Shown here one piece after another: positions 46,158-55,190 of a DNA stretch of 64,000 bases (positions within the stretch are counted from its first letter, which is position 1; each line of letters begins with the position of its first letter). The translations under genes were made by a program, and so were the position numbers. Source of the stretch: Oceanobacter kriegii DSM 6294 (GTDB taxonomy: Bacteria; Pseudomonadota; Gammaproteobacteria; Pseudomonadales; Oceanobacteraceae); NCBI RefSeq assembly GCF_000422845.1, contig NZ_KE383933.1:65600-129599 (forward strand), read 5' to 3'. The notes under the pieces were generated by a model. It made no database searches, was not told the origin of the DNA, and saw only the letters and a program-made list of their open reading frames with translations.

Positions 46158-46422
46158 GGGGACATCTAGTTAATCCAGTGCCCACTCTGGGCTACCGGAT
46201 GGTTTCGAATCACGAAGCCGATTTGCAGGCCTGGCGGGTCAAGTCAAAAGTCGGCGACACAGAGTCGAGATCATCCGGTAGCCCCCTCCGGGCGCGGATT
46301 GCCGCCGCTCAGTGCTGTGTTGATGAATTTGAAAAGGACACATCATTTCGCTGCATCCATCGCCTTGCCCTGAACAACGGCAACACTCGCGCAGAGTAGT
46401 GCAGGATTAAATAGATGTCCCC
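46158..46422. mobile_element. 265-bp inverted-repeat-bounded insertion (MITE or transposon remnant)
   Basis: GGGGACATCTAGTTAAT (46158-46174) and ATTAAATAGATGTCCCC (46406-46422) are inverted copies with 16 of 17 matches. The enclosed 231 bp codes for nothing convincing but has an inner 13-bp perfect inverted repeat (46189-46201 / 46272-46284). It sits between the permease and apt promoters. The terminal sequence resembles ones seen next to REP-associated transposase genes in other gammaproteobacteria, but that link is from memory and not checked. Confidence 0.6.
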
Positions 46423-46501
46423 TTTACCCTGCGTTAAACTGCGCCGTTTTTTGCGCCGCAATCCGGCCAAAATTCGATCAATGTCATCTCAGGAGTCATT
46501 C

Positions 46502-47044
46502 ATGAGCCTTTATAGCCAGCAAATCAAAGACGCCATTCGTACCGTGCCGAACTGGCCTGAAGAAGGGGTTATGTTCCGCGACATCATGCCCTTGCTGGCT
46601 GACGCCACAGTATTTCGCAAACTGATCGACAGCTTCGTGCATCGTTATCAGAGCATGGAGCTGGACGCCATTGCCGCCATCGACGCCCGTGGTTTTATTC
46701 TGGGGGCTCCACTGGCCTACGAACTGGGCCTGAGTCTGGTCACCGTGCGTAAGAAAGGCAAACTGCCGTTTGACACCGTGACCCAGGACTACGCGCTGGA
46801 ATACGGCAAAGCCACCGTGGAAATCCACACCGACGCCTTCAAGGAAGGCGACCGCGTACTGGTAATGGACGACCTGATCGCCACCGGCGGCACCATGCTG
46901 GCCGCTTGCGAACTGGTTACCCGCCTGAAAGCCGAAGTGGTAGAAACCGCCGCCATCATCAACCTGCCGGACCTGAAAGGTGCCGACAAGCTGAAAGAAA
47001 AAGGCTTCGATGTGTACGCTATTTGTGAGTTTGACGGACTGTAA
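46502..47044 (+). CDS. apt: Adenine phosphoribosyltransferase
   Basis: A 180-residue type I phosphoribosyltransferase with the Apt start (IRTVPNWPEEGVMFRDIMPLL), AIDARGFILGAPLAYEL, RKKGKLP and the PRPP-binding loop VLVMDDLIATGGTM. It converts adenine plus PRPP to AMP. ATG 46502 follows AGGAG at the right distance; longer in-frame starts at 46415/46481 run into the mobile element region. Confidence 0.96.
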   Translation: MSLYSQQIKDAIRTVPNWPEEGVMFRDIMPLLADATVFRKLIDSFVHRYQSMELDAIAAIDARGFILGAPLAYELGLSLVTVRKKGKLPFDTVTQDYALEYGKATVEIHTDAFKEGDRVLVMDDLIATGGTMLAACELVTRLKAEVVETAAIINLPDLKGADKLKEKGFDVYAICEFDGL

Positions 47045-47068
47045 GCTTCTCTAAATACGTAACACTGT

Positions 47069-47093
47069 GGCCTCTGGTGCAATGCCAGAGGCC
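47069..47093 (+). terminator. Hairpin after apt
   Basis: GGCCTCTGG and CCAGAGGCC form a 9-bp perfect stem, 25 bp past apt, between convergent genes. T-run is weak. Confidence 0.5.
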
Positions 47094-47126
47094 TGCAGTT
47101 ATTACTGCTGCATACAGACTCTCATA

Positions 47127-47405
47127 TCAAAACACATCATCCGAGGTGTAAACCGCGACCTCAGCGCCGCCCATGCCATCATCATGGGTGACCATGGTGA
47201 TTGGCCGACAGCAAACACTACAGTCTTCGATGTATTCCTGATTGGGTTCCGATGTATCCAGCAAGATGTCGATAGGCTCGCCGCAATAGGGGCAACCAAT
47301 GGTTTGCTGTTGCAGTTGTTGAGGTGTGGCGGCGTGCTGACGAGCGTCGTCATCAAAGGTCGGGAATTCATCTTCGAACGCCCGTTCGTCCCATTCATCA
47401 ACCAT
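47127..47405 (-). CDS. CPXCG-motif cysteine-rich protein
   Basis: A 92-residue acidic protein with two Cys pairs: CPYCG and, 24 residues later, CSVC, forming a likely zinc site of the CPXCG small-protein family. Function unknown. ATG 47405 is chosen because AGCAGGT precedes it; a TTG 84 bp upstream lies inside the preceding gene. It follows the DUF6482-like gene by 34 bp on the same strand. Confidence 0.75.
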   Translation of the reverse strand: MVDEWDERAFEDEFPTFDDDARQHAATPQQLQQQTIGCPYCGEPIDILLDTSEPNQEYIEDCSVCCRPITMVTHDDGMGGAEVAVYTSDDVF

Positions 47406-47439
47406 GTTGGCTACCTGCTGAGGTGTATTACGACCGGCT

Positions 47440-47832
47440 TCAATGAACCGTTGGCGGATTGGACCGGTATTGCCCCAGTTTGTCCCCAAGATTCTGGGGC
47501 GAACCCAACTTGTTGTCGCCCAGGGGCACTTCCATCACATTGGAGCCTTCGCGTGAGGGTTGCCCAACCATTTCATCGTAGCAGCTCTGGTGACGCAGCA
47601 CTTGCTTGCCAATGGCCATGCCTTCAAACACCGCCTGCAACGACACGATGTTGTAGCTGCGCAGGTAGCGTCCCTGATGATCCAGTATGAAATGTTCGGT
47701 GCCATCCACATGCACCGAGACTTGATAGAGCGACAGGTCGATGGCGTGTATCACCAGTTTGTCGATGCGGGGAATCTGGCGCAGTTGTTTTACGGTCAGG
47801 GCTTTGCCCATTGGCAGGCTGTCTGTGCTCAT
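47440..47832 (-). CDS. DUF6482-like small conserved protein
   Basis: A 130-residue protein with KALTVKQLRQIPRIDKLVIHAIDLSLYQVSVHVDG and LRSYNIVSLQAVFEGM, patterns of a short gammaproteobacterial family of unknown function (DUF6482, from memory). CGGAGCACACC precedes the ATG. No membrane or signal features. Probably cotranscribed with the CPXCG gene. Confidence 0.65.
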   Translation of the reverse strand: MSTDSLPMGKALTVKQLRQIPRIDKLVIHAIDLSLYQVSVHVDGTEHFILDHQGRYLRSYNIVSLQAVFEGMAIGKQVLRHQSCYDEMVGQPSREGSNVMEVPLGDNKLGSPQNLGDKLGQYRSNPPTVH

Positions 47833-47991
47833 GGTGTGCTCCGGCGGTAGTGGTGGCTTCTTTCGAACAACTACCGCCTGATGCTAGTCGCTAAATCCGC
47901 GCTTAACAACACCTTTGAATCGGTTTTGTATAAGTTTCTACAAACGCCGTACAACCCTTGAATGCACAGCCCTGAGACTCAGCCCTATGTC

Positions 47992-48873
47992 TCAGCCCAT
48001 GCGGGTGACATCCACTGCCACTCGCAGCACCGGGTTTTGCCCACCGCCGTAAATCACGCCACAGAGAGGGGTAACGTCGTAAAAATCACGTCCCCACGCG
48101 GTAATGATGTGTTGTTCGTGGGCCATGCAGTTGTTGGTTGGGTCGTACTCAAACCAACCCTCCCCCGGTACATACACCGACAACCAGGCATGGGTCGCGT
48201 CTGCGCCCACCAGCTTCTCTTGCCCCGGCGGCGGCAGAGTTTCCAGATAACCGGATACGTAACGGGCAGCAAAACCTAACGACCGCAAGATCGCAATTTG
48301 CAGGTGAGCAAAGTCCTGACACACCCCTTTGCGGTTGGCCATCACTTCCTGCAAGGGCGTGGCAATGGTGGTTGAGGCCGGGGAATATTCAAAGTCGGTG
48401 AAAATACGACGGGTCAGTTCCATCACCGCGCTTAACAGGGGCTTGTCGTCGGTGAACAGGTCGCGGGCAAAGTCAGCCAGTTCCGGTGCGCTTTTGATCA
48501 TCGCCGAGTCCATCAGGAACTCGCGTGCCAGCAGTACCTCGGGGTCGCGGGAAGACTGCATCGCCAAACGGGCATCACGACAGCTGATACCCAAATCCAG
48601 GTCCGGCGCATAGGCCTGGGATTCGGTACGCACATCGCTGGTCGACGTGATCACCAGTTTTTTGTGCGGCTTCTGAATCTCGAAGTGGTAGGCCTGATTG
48701 CCAAAATAATCGGTACGCTGGGACGAAAAGTTCGCCGTCGGCAGCACATCAACCCGACTCGACAAGCACTGCTGTCGGCGGCTGGTGCGTGGCGTCACGT
48801 GGGCCATGTTGTAGCAGTGGGATACCCGACTGGCATACACATATTCGGTGGTATGACGGATTCGGTACAACAT
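47992..48873 (-). CDS. Transglutaminase-like protein (short form)
   Basis: A 293-residue protein: an N-terminal beta domain of bacterial transglutaminase-like proteins (MLYRIRHTTEYVYA..VSHCYNMAHVTPR), then a papain-fold core with catalytic triad Cys in NRKGVCQDFAHLQIA, His in GADATHAWLSVY and Asp in EYDPTNN. Likely a protease or amide-forming/hydrolysing enzyme. It overlaps by 1 bp the upstream ATP-grasp/alpha-E fusion. The end of the five-gene locus. Confidence 0.9.
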   Translation of the reverse strand: MLYRIRHTTEYVYASRVSHCYNMAHVTPRTSRRQQCLSSRVDVLPTANFSSQRTDYFGNQAYHFEIQKPHKKLVITSTSDVRTESQAYAPDLDLGISCRDARLAMQSSRDPEVLLAREFLMDSAMIKSAPELADFARDLFTDDKPLLSAVMELTRRIFTDFEYSPASTTIATPLQEVMANRKGVCQDFAHLQIAILRSLGFAARYVSGYLETLPPPGQEKLVGADATHAWLSVYVPGEGWFEYDPTNNCMAHEQHIITAWGRDFYDVTPLCGVIYGGGQNPVLRVAVDVTRMG

Positions 48874-51416
48874 CAGAAAGCCTCCCAGTTATTACGAACC
48901 AACTGCTGGGACGCTTCACGGTGATCAAAGTATTTGTCGGTAATCAGATCGCTGAGGCCGGTGATCAGCTCGGCCAGTTTGCCCACTTGCTGATCCAGTG
49001 TCTGACGCTGGATATCGCCCTCCTCCACATGGGAAAGTTCGGCCAGAGTGGTCAGCTTGAGAATTGTCTCGCACTCCAGCACCCGCCGTTCTTCCAGTGG
49101 CAGTTCGCGATATTGGGTCGGAGTTTTAGGCAACGCCCGCATATGGTTGGCCAGTTGTTCCAACTGGTACGCCAACGAGCGCGGGTTGGAGCTGTCCATC
49201 ATCACCAGATCGAGGGTTGGGGTAACGCCCACCCGGGCACGGTAACGACGACGGTAGCTGATCAGCGATTCCATCGACAGCAACAGCGCTTCGCACACCT
49301 TGCTCTGGTCGGTTTCGTTCATCACCGGCACCAACAGGCTGGTGACCGCAATGGAGGTTTGATAACCGCGCTCCAGACGCCGCCCCATGTCCATAAAGCG
49401 CCAGCCAAAGCCACGCATCATGCTTTCCTGAGTCAAACCGGAGAGCGCCATCAGCGCCGTCACCAGCGGGTCCAGCGCTTCTTCCGGCGCCGAGGCCAGA
49501 CTGCCCGAGAACGTGGTGTCCAGAGTTGTCAGGGCATCGCGGATGTCATTGATGACGCGGAAGGTATCCGACGACAACAGCTCCTTGGTTTCGTTGGCGC
49601 AGAACAGCATGGCATTGAGGTTGCCGGAAATGCTGCTCATCACGGCACCGTTTTCGATGATGCCGCGCAGTGCGTCTTCAGCGGTTTGATCATCGGTTGG
49701 CCGCGATGGCGTGGCAGTGATCATCGACACCGAATGCAGCAATTGATGCTGGGTGGCTTCGCTGATGCGTTCTTCGCCGTTCAGCATCATAAAGGCGGTC
49801 CGCAGGATACGCAGCGAGGCTTCCGCCCGCTCGGCATAGCGTCCCATCCAGAACAGGTTTTCCACCACCCGGCTTGGCAGGCTGATGAGGTCCGCTTCGC
49901 GGCTGACCACGTCGTCGACCTGCTCTTCCAGCACGTCGACTTCCGGCTCGGAGGCAATAACCCAGGTGTCTTTCGATTTCGAGCCGGTCTGGTTCGAAAT
50001 CATAAAGTCGCGTTCCTGCAAACCAATGCGGGTAAGACCGCCCGGCATCACGCTGTAAGAGGTGGCGTTGGCGACCGCAAAGCTGCGCAAAATTGTCGGC
50101 CGGGGTTTCAGTTCGCCATCCACCCAGGTCGGCACATGGGAAGCTTCAACAATGGCCTGGGCAACAAACCCGGCCGGGTTGGCCTGAATACGCTCGGCCA
50201 GTTGCTGCAGCTCCTGTTCGGATTGCGACGGGCCATACACACTGGAGCTTTCAGTACTGCGGTAAGTCGGTTTAATCACCAGTTCTGCCAAGTGTTCAAT
50301 GACGTACTGACGATCGTCGTCATCGCCACACCACCAGGTTTGCACCGACGGCAGGCGCAGTTCACGGCCAAGGAAATGACGGCTGATGTCTGGCAGGTAA
50401 CGCAGCAACACCGGATTTTCCAGAATGCCGGAACCCAGCGGGTTAGCAATCACCAGATTGCCCGCCCGTACTACGTCCAGCAGGCTCGCCACTCCCAAAC
50501 GGGAATCTCCACGCAGCTCTACCGGGTCACAGAACCAGTCATCGACCCGACGCAACAGCACATCAACGCGGCTCAAGCCATCCAGAGATTTCATCCACAG
50601 GAAGCCGTTGCGCACCACCAGGTCGTCGCTCTGGACCAGATGGTAGCCAAGGTAGTTGGCCAGATAGGCGTGTTCGAAATAGGTTTCGTTGTGCGCACCG
50701 GGCGTCAGTACCGCCACTCGCGGATTGGACTGCTCAGCCAGAGAGTTGAGCTTGCTGCGCAGGCGCTGGAAGAAGGTCGACAGTCGGTGTACTTCACTGT
50801 CGCGGAACAGGCTTGGGAATACCCGCGACATCACATTGCGGTTTTCCAGTGCATAGCCGGCACCACTCGGGTTCTGGGTACGGTCGCCCAACACCACGAT
50901 GTTGCCTTCGTGGTCCCGCACCAGGTCGACGGAATGCACAATCAAATCGTGCTCGCCCGGCAGCTGAATACCATGGCATGGGCGCAGGAATCCGCGATGC
51001 CCAAAGATAGCTTCCGGCGGAATAATGCCCTTTTGAATCAGGGTACGTTCGCCGTAAATATCCCGCAGCAGCAGGTTCAGCAGCTCGGCCCGCTCCTGCA
51101 AACCGGATTCAATCTGCAACCACTCGTTGCTGCCAATTACATGCGGCACCAGATCCATGTTCCAGATACGGGTAGGACTGGTCGGGTCGCTGTAGATGTT
51201 ATAGGTGGCACCGTCATCCCGCAGAATACGCAAGGCCTTGGCTTCACGGTCGGCAAAGGCGTCTGGCCCCAATTCCCGCATGCGCTCCAGCAGGCTGGCC
51301 CAATGTGGGCGTAAGGCTCCGTTGCTGTCGACGGCTTCGTCGTGCAGTTGCGGATTCGCTTGGTAAATCAATCCGGGCTGATCGTCGGCGTCAGTCGGAA
51401 AGTCGGTGGATGACAT
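48873..51416 (-). CDS. Circularly permuted ATP-grasp / alpha-E fusion protein
   Basis: An 847-residue fusion counting from ATG 51416. Residues about 1-500 are a circularly permuted ATP-grasp (LENRNVMSRVFPSLF, LTPGAHNETYFEHAYLANYLG, SRVDVLLRRVDDWFCDP, LVIKPTYRS), homologous to the separate protein at 56126-57586. From about 530 an alpha-E helical domain begins (LPSRVVENLFWMGRYAERAEASLRI), homologous to the protein at 55191-56126. So the locus encodes this pair twice, once split and once fused. ATP-grasp enzymes make amide/peptide-like bonds; substrate is unknown. Overlaps the transglutaminase start. Confidence 0.93.
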   Translation of the reverse strand: MSSTDFPTDADDQPGLIYQANPQLHDEAVDSNGALRPHWASLLERMRELGPDAFADREAKALRILRDDGATYNIYSDPTSPTRIWNMDLVPHVIGSNEWLQIESGLQERAELLNLLLRDIYGERTLIQKGIIPPEAIFGHRGFLRPCHGIQLPGEHDLIVHSVDLVRDHEGNIVVLGDRTQNPSGAGYALENRNVMSRVFPSLFRDSEVHRLSTFFQRLRSKLNSLAEQSNPRVAVLTPGAHNETYFEHAYLANYLGYHLVQSDDLVVRNGFLWMKSLDGLSRVDVLLRRVDDWFCDPVELRGDSRLGVASLLDVVRAGNLVIANPLGSGILENPVLLRYLPDISRHFLGRELRLPSVQTWWCGDDDDRQYVIEHLAELVIKPTYRSTESSSVYGPSQSEQELQQLAERIQANPAGFVAQAIVEASHVPTWVDGELKPRPTILRSFAVANATSYSVMPGGLTRIGLQERDFMISNQTGSKSKDTWVIASEPEVDVLEEQVDDVVSREADLISLPSRVVENLFWMGRYAERAEASLRILRTAFMMLNGEERISEATQHQLLHSVSMITATPSRPTDDQTAEDALRGIIENGAVMSSISGNLNAMLFCANETKELLSSDTFRVINDIRDALTTLDTTFSGSLASAPEEALDPLVTALMALSGLTQESMMRGFGWRFMDMGRRLERGYQTSIAVTSLLVPVMNETDQSKVCEALLLSMESLISYRRRYRARVGVTPTLDLVMMDSSNPRSLAYQLEQLANHMRALPKTPTQYRELPLEERRVLECETILKLTTLAELSHVEEGDIQRQTLDQQVGKLAELITGLSDLITDKYFDHREASQQLVRNNWEAF

Positions 51417-51544
51417 GCGGGTACCTGAATGTTGTAAATAGCGCGGGCTGTCCGCGCTTTGGCCGTTCAATAACAAAAGCCGATATCTGCGCCAGGTGCA
51501 AGTAGGATCAAGGTGGCACGCCTACCCGGTGGCCAACAGACAAG

Positions 51545-51580
51545 AACAAAAAATGGCCGCACCTGAACGGGGCGGCCATT
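51545..51580 (-). terminator. Terminator after the DUF2126 transglutaminase gene
   Basis: AATGGCCGC and GCGGCCATT arms (51552-51560, 51572-51580); on the minus strand the stem is followed by TTTTTTGTT. It separates the DUF2126 gene from the fusion-gene unit. Confidence 0.8.
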
Positions 51581-51652
51581 ATGTCAGATCACGTGCGATT
51601 GCTCAGCAATTATACCGAACGCGTATTCAGTCATTGCTGATTAACGCCCTGG

Positions 51653-54600
51653 TCAGTCAGGCTGACGACGCAGATCCAGCGTGAACGGATAATCCCCCGG
51701 TGACTCTTCCGCCGGCGGCGCCATTGGGCGAGGCTCGGTGTGCGGGAAGAATTCGCGCAGGGCATCCAGGTCTGGCCGTGGCGAGTTGGCTCCCTGAGTG
51801 TGTTCCGTGGTGGTGAAACGGTTCACACGGCGGGATTCAGCCTCGAACGAGTTGACCGGGAAGGTATCGTAGCTGCGGCCGCCCGGATGCGACACATGGT
51901 AGGTACAACCGCCGATGGAGCGGCCGGTCCAGGTGTCGATCAGGTCGAAGGTCAGCGGTGAATTCACCCCGATGGTTGGATGCAGGGCCGAGAACGGGTT
52001 CCAGGCCTTGTAGCGCACACCGGCCACGTATTCACCGTGACGGCTGGTTTTCGACAACGGTACGCGACGGCCATTACAGGCCAGTACGTAGCGGTTGCCG
52101 GTCATGCCATACACTTTGACCTGCAAACGCTCGACCGAGGAATCCACGTAACGGGCAGTACCAAAGCTGGTGACTTCTTCACCCAGTACGTGCCATGGCT
52201 CGATGGCCCAGCGCAGTTCCAGCTTCATTTCGGCCAGTTCTACCCGACCGTAATGCGGGAAGCGGAATTCCTCGAACGGCAGCAGCCATTCCGGTTTGAA
52301 TTCCAGCCCGTGGTCTTGCAGGTCCTGGGCAACTTCCTTGATGTCTTCCCAAATGAAGTGCGGCAGCATCCATTTGTCGTGCAGCTGGGTGTTCCAACGT
52401 ACCAGCTTGTGCTTGTACGGGTTTTTCCAGAAGCGCATCACCAGCGCCCGGATCAGCAATGCCTGCACCAATGCCATGCGGCTGTGCGGCGGCATTTCAA
52501 AACCACGGAATTCCAGAATACCCAAACGGCCAGATGGCGAGCCCGGCGCAAACAGTTTGTCGATACAGAACTCGGCACGGTGGGTGTTACCGGTAACGTC
52601 GATCAGCAGGTTGCGCATGATGCGGTCAACCAGCCACGGCAGTGCCGCTTCCCCTTCCGGCATTTGCTGGAAGGCAATTTCCAGTTCGTACAGGCCTTCG
52701 TCACGACCTTCGTCCACACGAGGTGACTGACTGGTCGGGCCAATAAAGGCACCGGAGAACAGGTACGACAAGCTTGGGTGGTGCTGCCAGTAGGTGACGA
52801 AACTGCGCAGCAAATCCGGACGACGCAGCATTGGACTGTCGGCCGGTGATGCACCGCCCAGCGTAATGTGGTTACCACCACCGGTGCCGGTGTGACGGCC
52901 GTCCAGCATGAACTTTTCAGCGCCCAGACGGGACTGACGAGCGGCTTCATACAGCTCGGTCATGTTGCTGACCATGTCTTTCCAGTTGTTGGCCGGGTGA
53001 ATGTTCACCTCGATCACGCCCGGGTCCGGCGTCACCAGCAGCTTTTGCAGGCGCCAGTCTTTCGGTGGCTCATAACCTTCAATGATGACCGGCAGTTCCA
53101 GCTCGGCGGCGGTTTCTTCCACCAACGCCATAAGCTCAACGTAGCTTTCCAGATACGGCAGTGGCGGCAGGAACAGGTGTATCTTGCCATCGCGTGGCTG
53201 GATACACATGGCGGTGCGCACCAGGTTCTGCCAGTAGCCAGAGCCCTGATTGTCTTTTGGAGACTGCTCTTTGGACTTACCAGCCTTTTGCTTCACCTGT
53301 GGCTGGAAAGCAGCGGCAGGCGCGGGTTCCGGCTGGCTGATGTGGTACTGGGAAGCATGGGCCAGAATGTCTGCACGGCTGTGCAATGGCTCATCGGTGC
53401 GCAGGGCATCGGCTTCCTGTGGCCAGCGGGTTTCTTCCGAATGCGGCAGGCTTTCCAGCGGCAAGCGCAGACCCATCGGCGAATCGCCCGGGATCAGCAC
53501 CAGACGACCACGGCGTACTTCCCACAAGCTGGATTTCCAGTTTTGGCCGTACAGGTCCCACTCAACCGGCAAGACAAAACCGCTCGGGGTATTCAGCCCC
53601 TGCTCCAGTACCTTAGCCAAACGGCGACGGGACAATTCGTCCTTGGCGTCGGCAATTTGGGCATCGAGGTTGGCTGGCAGGCTTTGTTCCTGCAGCAGGT
53701 AATGCAGACCGTCTTCATAAGCCGGTTGTACGTAGTCGCCATGCAAGCCGAGCTTTTCGCCCAGACGTTTACCAAAGCGTTCAGCGTCTTCAACGGTGTG
53801 GCCGTAATCCTTGTCGACCCGGGCCAGCAGCTCCGGACGCGTCCACATTGGCTCGTTGTCCTTACGCCAGAACACGCCCAGTGCCCAACGCGGTACTTCT
53901 TCACCCGGATACCACTTGCCCTGACCGTAGTGCAGCAAGCCTTGCGGTGCAAAATGATCGCGCAGTTTCAGCAGCAGGGTTTTGGCCAGGCTGAGTTTGT
54001 CGTCGCCCAGCGCTTCGGTGTTCCACTGCGCCGATTCCATGTCATTCACAGACACAAAGGTCGGCTCGCCGCCCATGGTCAGGCGCACGTCGTTGGCTTC
54101 CAGCAGCGCATCGACCTTGTTACCCAGTGCGACAACGTCAGCCCATTCGGCTTCGTCGTACGGCTTGGTTACGCGTGGGTCTTCGTGGAAACGGGACACC
54201 TTGTTCTCGTAGCTGAATTCCACTTCGCACTTGTCGGTGTAACCCTGAATCGGTGCGGCAGACACCGGGTGTGGGGTACACGCCAGAGGAATATGGCCTT
54301 CGCCAGCAAACAGGCCCGAGGTTGGGTCCAGCCCCACCCAGCCAGCGCCCGGCAGGTAGGCTTCGCACCAGGCGTGCAGGTCGGTGAAATCTTCCGCCGG
54401 GCCGGATGGGCCATCGATGGACTTTTCATCCGGAGTCAGCTGTACCAGGTAACCGGAGGCAAAACGGGCAGCAACGCCCAGATGACGCAGGGCCTGCACC
54501 ATCAGCCAGGCGCTGTCACGACAGGAGCCTTTGGCCAGTTCCAGCGTTTCTTCCGGCGTTTGTACGCCCGGCTCCATGCGAATGGCATATTCGATCAGTT

Positions 54601-55060
54601 GTTGAAGCTGCGAATTGACGTCCACCAGAAAGTCGATGGTGCGGCGCTTTTTCAGCGAGATGCCATCAACAAATTTCTTGAACAGCGGCCCTTGCTCGTC
54701 CAGCTCCAGATACGGCTGCAGTTCTTTTTGGGTCTGCTTGTCGTAGGTGAACGGATAGTCTTCGGCGCTTTCATCGAGGAAGAAGTCGAATGGGTTGATC
54801 ACTGTCATATCAGCGATCACTTCCACTTCTACCGAGAATTTGGTGGTTTTTTCAGGGAAAACCAAACGGGCCAAATAGTTGCCGTAAGCATCCTGCTGCC
54901 AGTTGATGAAGTGGTTTTCCGGTTCAACCTTGAGGCTATAGGCTTCAATGGGAGTACGGCTGTGAGGGGCCGGACGCAGTCGCACGACGTGCGGGGAAAG
55001 GTTGATGGGCCTGTCGAACTCGTAATAAGTGTTGTGCTCAATCGCAACACGGATAGTCAT
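51653..55060 (-). CDS. Large transglutaminase / DUF2126 protein
   Basis: An 1135-residue protein. An N-terminal beta domain (1-85, VAIEHNTYYEFDRPINLSPHVVRLRPAPHS) is followed by a transglutaminase core (about 165-265) with Cys in GSCRDSAWLM, His in DLHAWCEAYLPGAGW and Asp in LDPTSG. A long DUF2126 region (about 290-1100) with TMGGEPTFVS, DGRHTGTGGGNHITLGG and GNTHRAEFCIDKLFAPGSPSGR follows; the last parts resemble a glutamine-synthetase/amidoligase-type fold. It is flanked by terminators at both ends of the gene. Confidence 0.93.
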   Translation of the reverse strand: MTIRVAIEHNTYYEFDRPINLSPHVVRLRPAPHSRTPIEAYSLKVEPENHFINWQQDAYGNYLARLVFPEKTTKFSVEVEVIADMTVINPFDFFLDESAEDYPFTYDKQTQKELQPYLELDEQGPLFKKFVDGISLKKRRTIDFLVDVNSQLQQLIEYAIRMEPGVQTPEETLELAKGSCRDSAWLMVQALRHLGVAARFASGYLVQLTPDEKSIDGPSGPAEDFTDLHAWCEAYLPGAGWVGLDPTSGLFAGEGHIPLACTPHPVSAAPIQGYTDKCEVEFSYENKVSRFHEDPRVTKPYDEAEWADVVALGNKVDALLEANDVRLTMGGEPTFVSVNDMESAQWNTEALGDDKLSLAKTLLLKLRDHFAPQGLLHYGQGKWYPGEEVPRWALGVFWRKDNEPMWTRPELLARVDKDYGHTVEDAERFGKRLGEKLGLHGDYVQPAYEDGLHYLLQEQSLPANLDAQIADAKDELSRRRLAKVLEQGLNTPSGFVLPVEWDLYGQNWKSSLWEVRRGRLVLIPGDSPMGLRLPLESLPHSEETRWPQEADALRTDEPLHSRADILAHASQYHISQPEPAPAAAFQPQVKQKAGKSKEQSPKDNQGSGYWQNLVRTAMCIQPRDGKIHLFLPPLPYLESYVELMALVEETAAELELPVIIEGYEPPKDWRLQKLLVTPDPGVIEVNIHPANNWKDMVSNMTELYEAARQSRLGAEKFMLDGRHTGTGGGNHITLGGASPADSPMLRRPDLLRSFVTYWQHHPSLSYLFSGAFIGPTSQSPRVDEGRDEGLYELEIAFQQMPEGEAALPWLVDRIMRNLLIDVTGNTHRAEFCIDKLFAPGSPSGRLGILEFRGFEMPPHSRMALVQALLIRALVMRFWKNPYKHKLVRWNTQLHDKWMLPHFIWEDIKEVAQDLQDHGLEFKPEWLLPFEEFRFPHYGRVELAEMKLELRWAIEPWHVLGEEVTSFGTARYVDSSVERLQVKVYGMTGNRYVLACNGRRVPLSKTSRHGEYVAGVRYKAWNPFSALHPTIGVNSPLTFDLIDTWTGRSIGGCTYHVSHPGGRSYDTFPVNSFEAESRRVNRFTTTEHTQGANSPRPDLDALREFFPHTEPRPMAPPAEESPGDYPFTLDLRRQPD

Positions 55061-55118
55061 AACGGCTCCCGAATAAGGAATACGGAGAATGTCGAATAAG
55101 GTCGTATTAAAAAGTCGT

Positions 55119-55158
55119 GCAAAAAAGCCGGACGCTTGAAAAAAACCGCGCCCGGCTT
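55119..55158 (-). terminator. Terminator after the alpha-E gene
   Basis: AAGCCGG-a-CGC and GCG-c-CCGGCTT pair with one mismatch; on the minus strand TTTTTT follows directly. It separates the ATP-grasp/alpha-E unit from the DUF2126 gene. Confidence 0.8.
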
Positions 55159-55190
55159 GCTGTTATCAATCCCTGATCGGTCTGGTCGAC

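Noticed and set aside
46052-46399. 115-codon frame between permease and apt
   Set aside because: Crosses the inverted-repeat element end, has no ribosome site and no family resemblance.
48789-51314. 841-codon plus-strand open frame
   Set aside because: Antisense shadow of the ATP-grasp/alpha-E fusion gene; His/Gln-rich and without recognisable domains.
52868-55099. 743-codon plus-strand open frame
   Set aside because: Antisense shadow of the DUF2126 gene.
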